64,000 nt of DNA. It comes from Montifringilla adamsi. Taxonomy: Eukaryota > Chordata > Aves > Passeriformes > Passeridae. Below the pieces are notes generated by a model. The model did not search any database. It had not been told where the DNA came from and saw only the letters and a program-made list of their open reading frames with translations. The stretch spans positions 8,731,784 to 8,795,783 of the forward strand of contig JAGGNK010006559.1 in NCBI GenBank assembly GCA_017590115.1, given 5' to 3'. This document shows positions 61,926 through 64,000 of the stretch, piece after piece; position 1 is the first letter of the stretch, and every line of letters starts with the position of its first letter. The position numbers and the translations under genes were made by a program.

Positions 61926-63169
61926 ACTGTTTCTGCTTTTTCTATCATTAGAGCGTTTCAGAGAAATTGGGTCAGCAACAATTTCTTTGAGAGTATTAGC
62001 AGGAAAACACGATAATACTAACAGGTCATATTATAGAAAACCTGTCAAAGTAAGATTTCAGGTCAGGGAAAAAAAAAAAAAATAAAAGCCAGTGGCAGTT
62101 CCTGGAACAGACTGGCATAACCTTCATATCAAAATGGATTGTTTAACATCAGGGTAGAATATTGCACTGAAAGATGGAATACACCCTCCTATATACACCC
62201 AATATCAAGCTTATACTAGAGAAGTGAATGAGAATAGCTTCAAGAGAAGTTCCCAGGGTCTTTGTGAAGGAAAGTAAGTACAAAAAAGTGAGACTCTTCT
62301 ATACATAGCCTCAAATTCAATGATTTTATTCCAGGTAAACTTCCAGTTATGTTTCTCCTTCAAAAACCAGCAAAATCAGGCTTCTCAGCTGAGGATGGCC
62401 ACAAGAGTGAGATTTACAGATTTGAAGATTTGTGAGGTTTTTTAGAAATTGTAAGAATTAAGCAACCAATTTAAAGCATAAAAATCTAAGTATGGAACTG
62501 CAGTTTATTTTCTGATAGGAAGATGTTAGCTCAAGAACACAGAAGACATGGACATAAAATTGGAAGAAAGAGATTTTTAAATTCTGTCTCACTAAGATAT
62601 TGTCCTCTTGCTGCTATGTCAGGAATTGATTTCTTCCAGAGTTATCCGTTCAGTTATCTCAGGAAATTGTTTGTCTTAATTTATTATACTTCTATGGTAG
62701 GATCATCCAAAGGCTGTGATAAACTCCTTAAGAGTTGTCTTTAAAAGATTGTGGTGAGTTGATGTTGGCCAGCAGACAAATTCTCACCTTGCCTTTCACT
62801 CCCCTCTCCTATGACACCAGGAAAAAATAGAAAAAAGAAGACTGGCCCTATATTTCATTCAGTACTGTCTGAGGCCAGCTGAATGGTGCTTTCACTGGAA
62901 CTTAAAGCACATTTTATCAATTTGAACGTTATCTGCTTGATGTCTGTTTTGAACCTTGTACATAATGATGGTCTACTTCTATTTGTCATGTCTTACTTTG
63001 TTTCAAATATGAAAAAAATGGACAAGTTCCATGTTTATGTTGGGTTGCTTACATTGACCCCAGGAGTTTTTGCAATCAATACAATACATAAGGAGCATTA
63101 ATAACCGTTTTTAGTAAGTTACGGGATAGTTTTCTCCTTGAGACTGGTCTTATGACCTCTCAGAAAATT
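61926..63169. other. AT-rich non-coding DNA, nothing recognised
   Basis: There is a short A run near 62070-62082. No gene or repeat family was seen. Confidence 0.5.
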
Positions 63170-63560
63170 TATCTCACCCAAAATGGCCCAGCTACCCCAA
63201 ATGGCATAAAATTAGCAGGATGGCTTCTGAGGTTGTGTTGGAAGCAGAAAACATTTTAATAAAACTCAAAATAAAAAAGCTCTTACAGAGAAAAGCCAAG
63301 CCAGGGGCAAGAGGTCCTTGCTCCTGCTAAAACAACCCATAAAAACAATTATTTCCTTAGTTCTCTTTCTAGTGAATTACCTCTGCGGGACCTTTTGGCC
63401 TCTGTCCAATTGTGCAGCCCCAGGTCTGAGGTGAAGTCCTAAAGGTCCTATGAGGTGTCTTTTTTACCAAATTGAGGAGAGAAGCTTCTGGGCTTTTTGC
63501 CTTTTTAGGCAAAGAATAATTTGGTCACTTCGTCAACAGGGGGCACTTTCCTACAGTTAC
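63170..63560. mobile_element. Repeat-like block, possibly ERV-derived, family unassigned
   Basis: The sequence includes 'aaaacattttaataaaact', gagaaaagccaagccagggg, 'aagaggtccttgctcctgct', ttttgcctttttaggcaaag and cgtcaacagggggcacttt. The texture is like bird ERV or LTR sequence I have met, possibly in reverse orientation. I could not find element ends or a target duplication, so both the limits and the class are uncertain. Confidence 0.3.
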
Positions 63561-64000
63561 ATACCTTTATGGAGTGAAAAAATTAAACTGTCACTGAAAA
63601 CAGACATTAAATGAGATCTAAGAAGAGAGTCCAATAAACCAAAAACCTTGGATAGAAGATATTTTATCTTTCATTTTTGTAAAAATTGCTATCTGTTCAA
63701 GTATCCTGTGAAGGAACAGATTTTAGAGAACCAAAGATAGAATCTTACTGAGTTCCAAAAGAAATAAGTTCACAAAAGAAAATCACATGGAGTGAAATGC
63801 ATAAATTCAAGATAAAAGAACTATAAAAAATTGTTGTGCTTTTAAATATTAGTTGTAGACTCTGCATGTCAATGAAACAGAACTTCTTTACTAGAAAAGA
63901 AAATAGGAGAAAGAGAAGAAAAAAGGGAGTAAGAGAAACGTGGCAAGAAAATCAGAAAATATATTTCTTAAGATTAATTTCCTTTTGGTGAGAATGAAAG
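63561..64000. other. AT-rich end of window, polypurine patch
   Basis: No gene was seen. A purine-rich patch runs from about 63893 to 63938. Confidence 0.5.

Noticed and set aside
1..64000. Search for tRNA, rRNA, CRISPR or bacterial-type operons
   Set aside because: No tRNA T-loop words in context, no rRNA-like stretches and no regular spacer arrays; the sequence is vertebrate nuclear DNA.

Overview
The window looks like a piece of an avian nuclear genome, most likely a neoavian and plausibly a passerine bird. It is AT-rich, has no prokaryote-style gene packing, and contains seven pieces of CR1 LINE 3' ends, the dominant retrotransposon of birds. It also holds three bird-type endogenous-retrovirus LTRs. 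I found no complete gene, no tRNA or rRNA, no CRISPR array and no operon. The many short open frames are what chance gives in AT-rich DNA, and the longest lie inside LTRs. The stretch is best read as intergenic desert or the interior of very long introns.

Layout. Positions 1-9.3 kb hold a CR1 copy that appears split by a ~0.78 kb insertion (1012-2165), a GA microsatellite (4.7 kb), a clean 1,111-bp solo LTR with a perfect 5-bp target duplication (6301-7411), and two CR1 tails (7.5 and 9.1 kb). Positions 9.3-30 kb are mostly unique AT-rich sequence. They contain a possible conserved regulatory block near 9.6-10.1 kb, a CR1 tail (12.8-13.1 kb), a 31-bp tandem duplication (13.9 kb), one 122-bp open segment with good splice sites (16.6 kb) and a three-stem foldable segment (26.5 kb). 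Positions 30-37 kb carry a third LTR (30.1-30.7 kb), a badly decayed CR1 (31.1-31.4 kb), a ~350-bp imperfect palindrome (32.9-33.2 kb), a 47-nt T tract (33.7 kb) and the longest CR1 piece (36.2-36.8 kb).

Positions 37-61 kb are again AT-rich. They hold a possible minus-strand exon (43.6-43.8 kb), low-complexity tracts, a reverse CR1 fragment (52.7 kb), a GC-richer unclassified block (55.4-55.7 kb) and a GC-richer patch at 58.4-59.0 kb. That patch has a palindromic CRE, a 220-bp open segment with strong splice sites and an antisense open frame. Positions 61-64 kb contain a second clean solo LTR with a perfect 5-bp duplication (61364-61920) and a repeat-like block near the end.

Nothing here forms a multi-gene system. 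The most concrete observations are the two solo LTRs with exact 5-bp duplications, the palindrome centred at about 33,041 and the CR1 that seems to carry a nested insertion. The candidate exons are weaker; each rests only on an open frame between plausible splice sites and needs RNA or cross-species evidence. All repeat family calls rest on remembered avian consensus sequence, not on a search.
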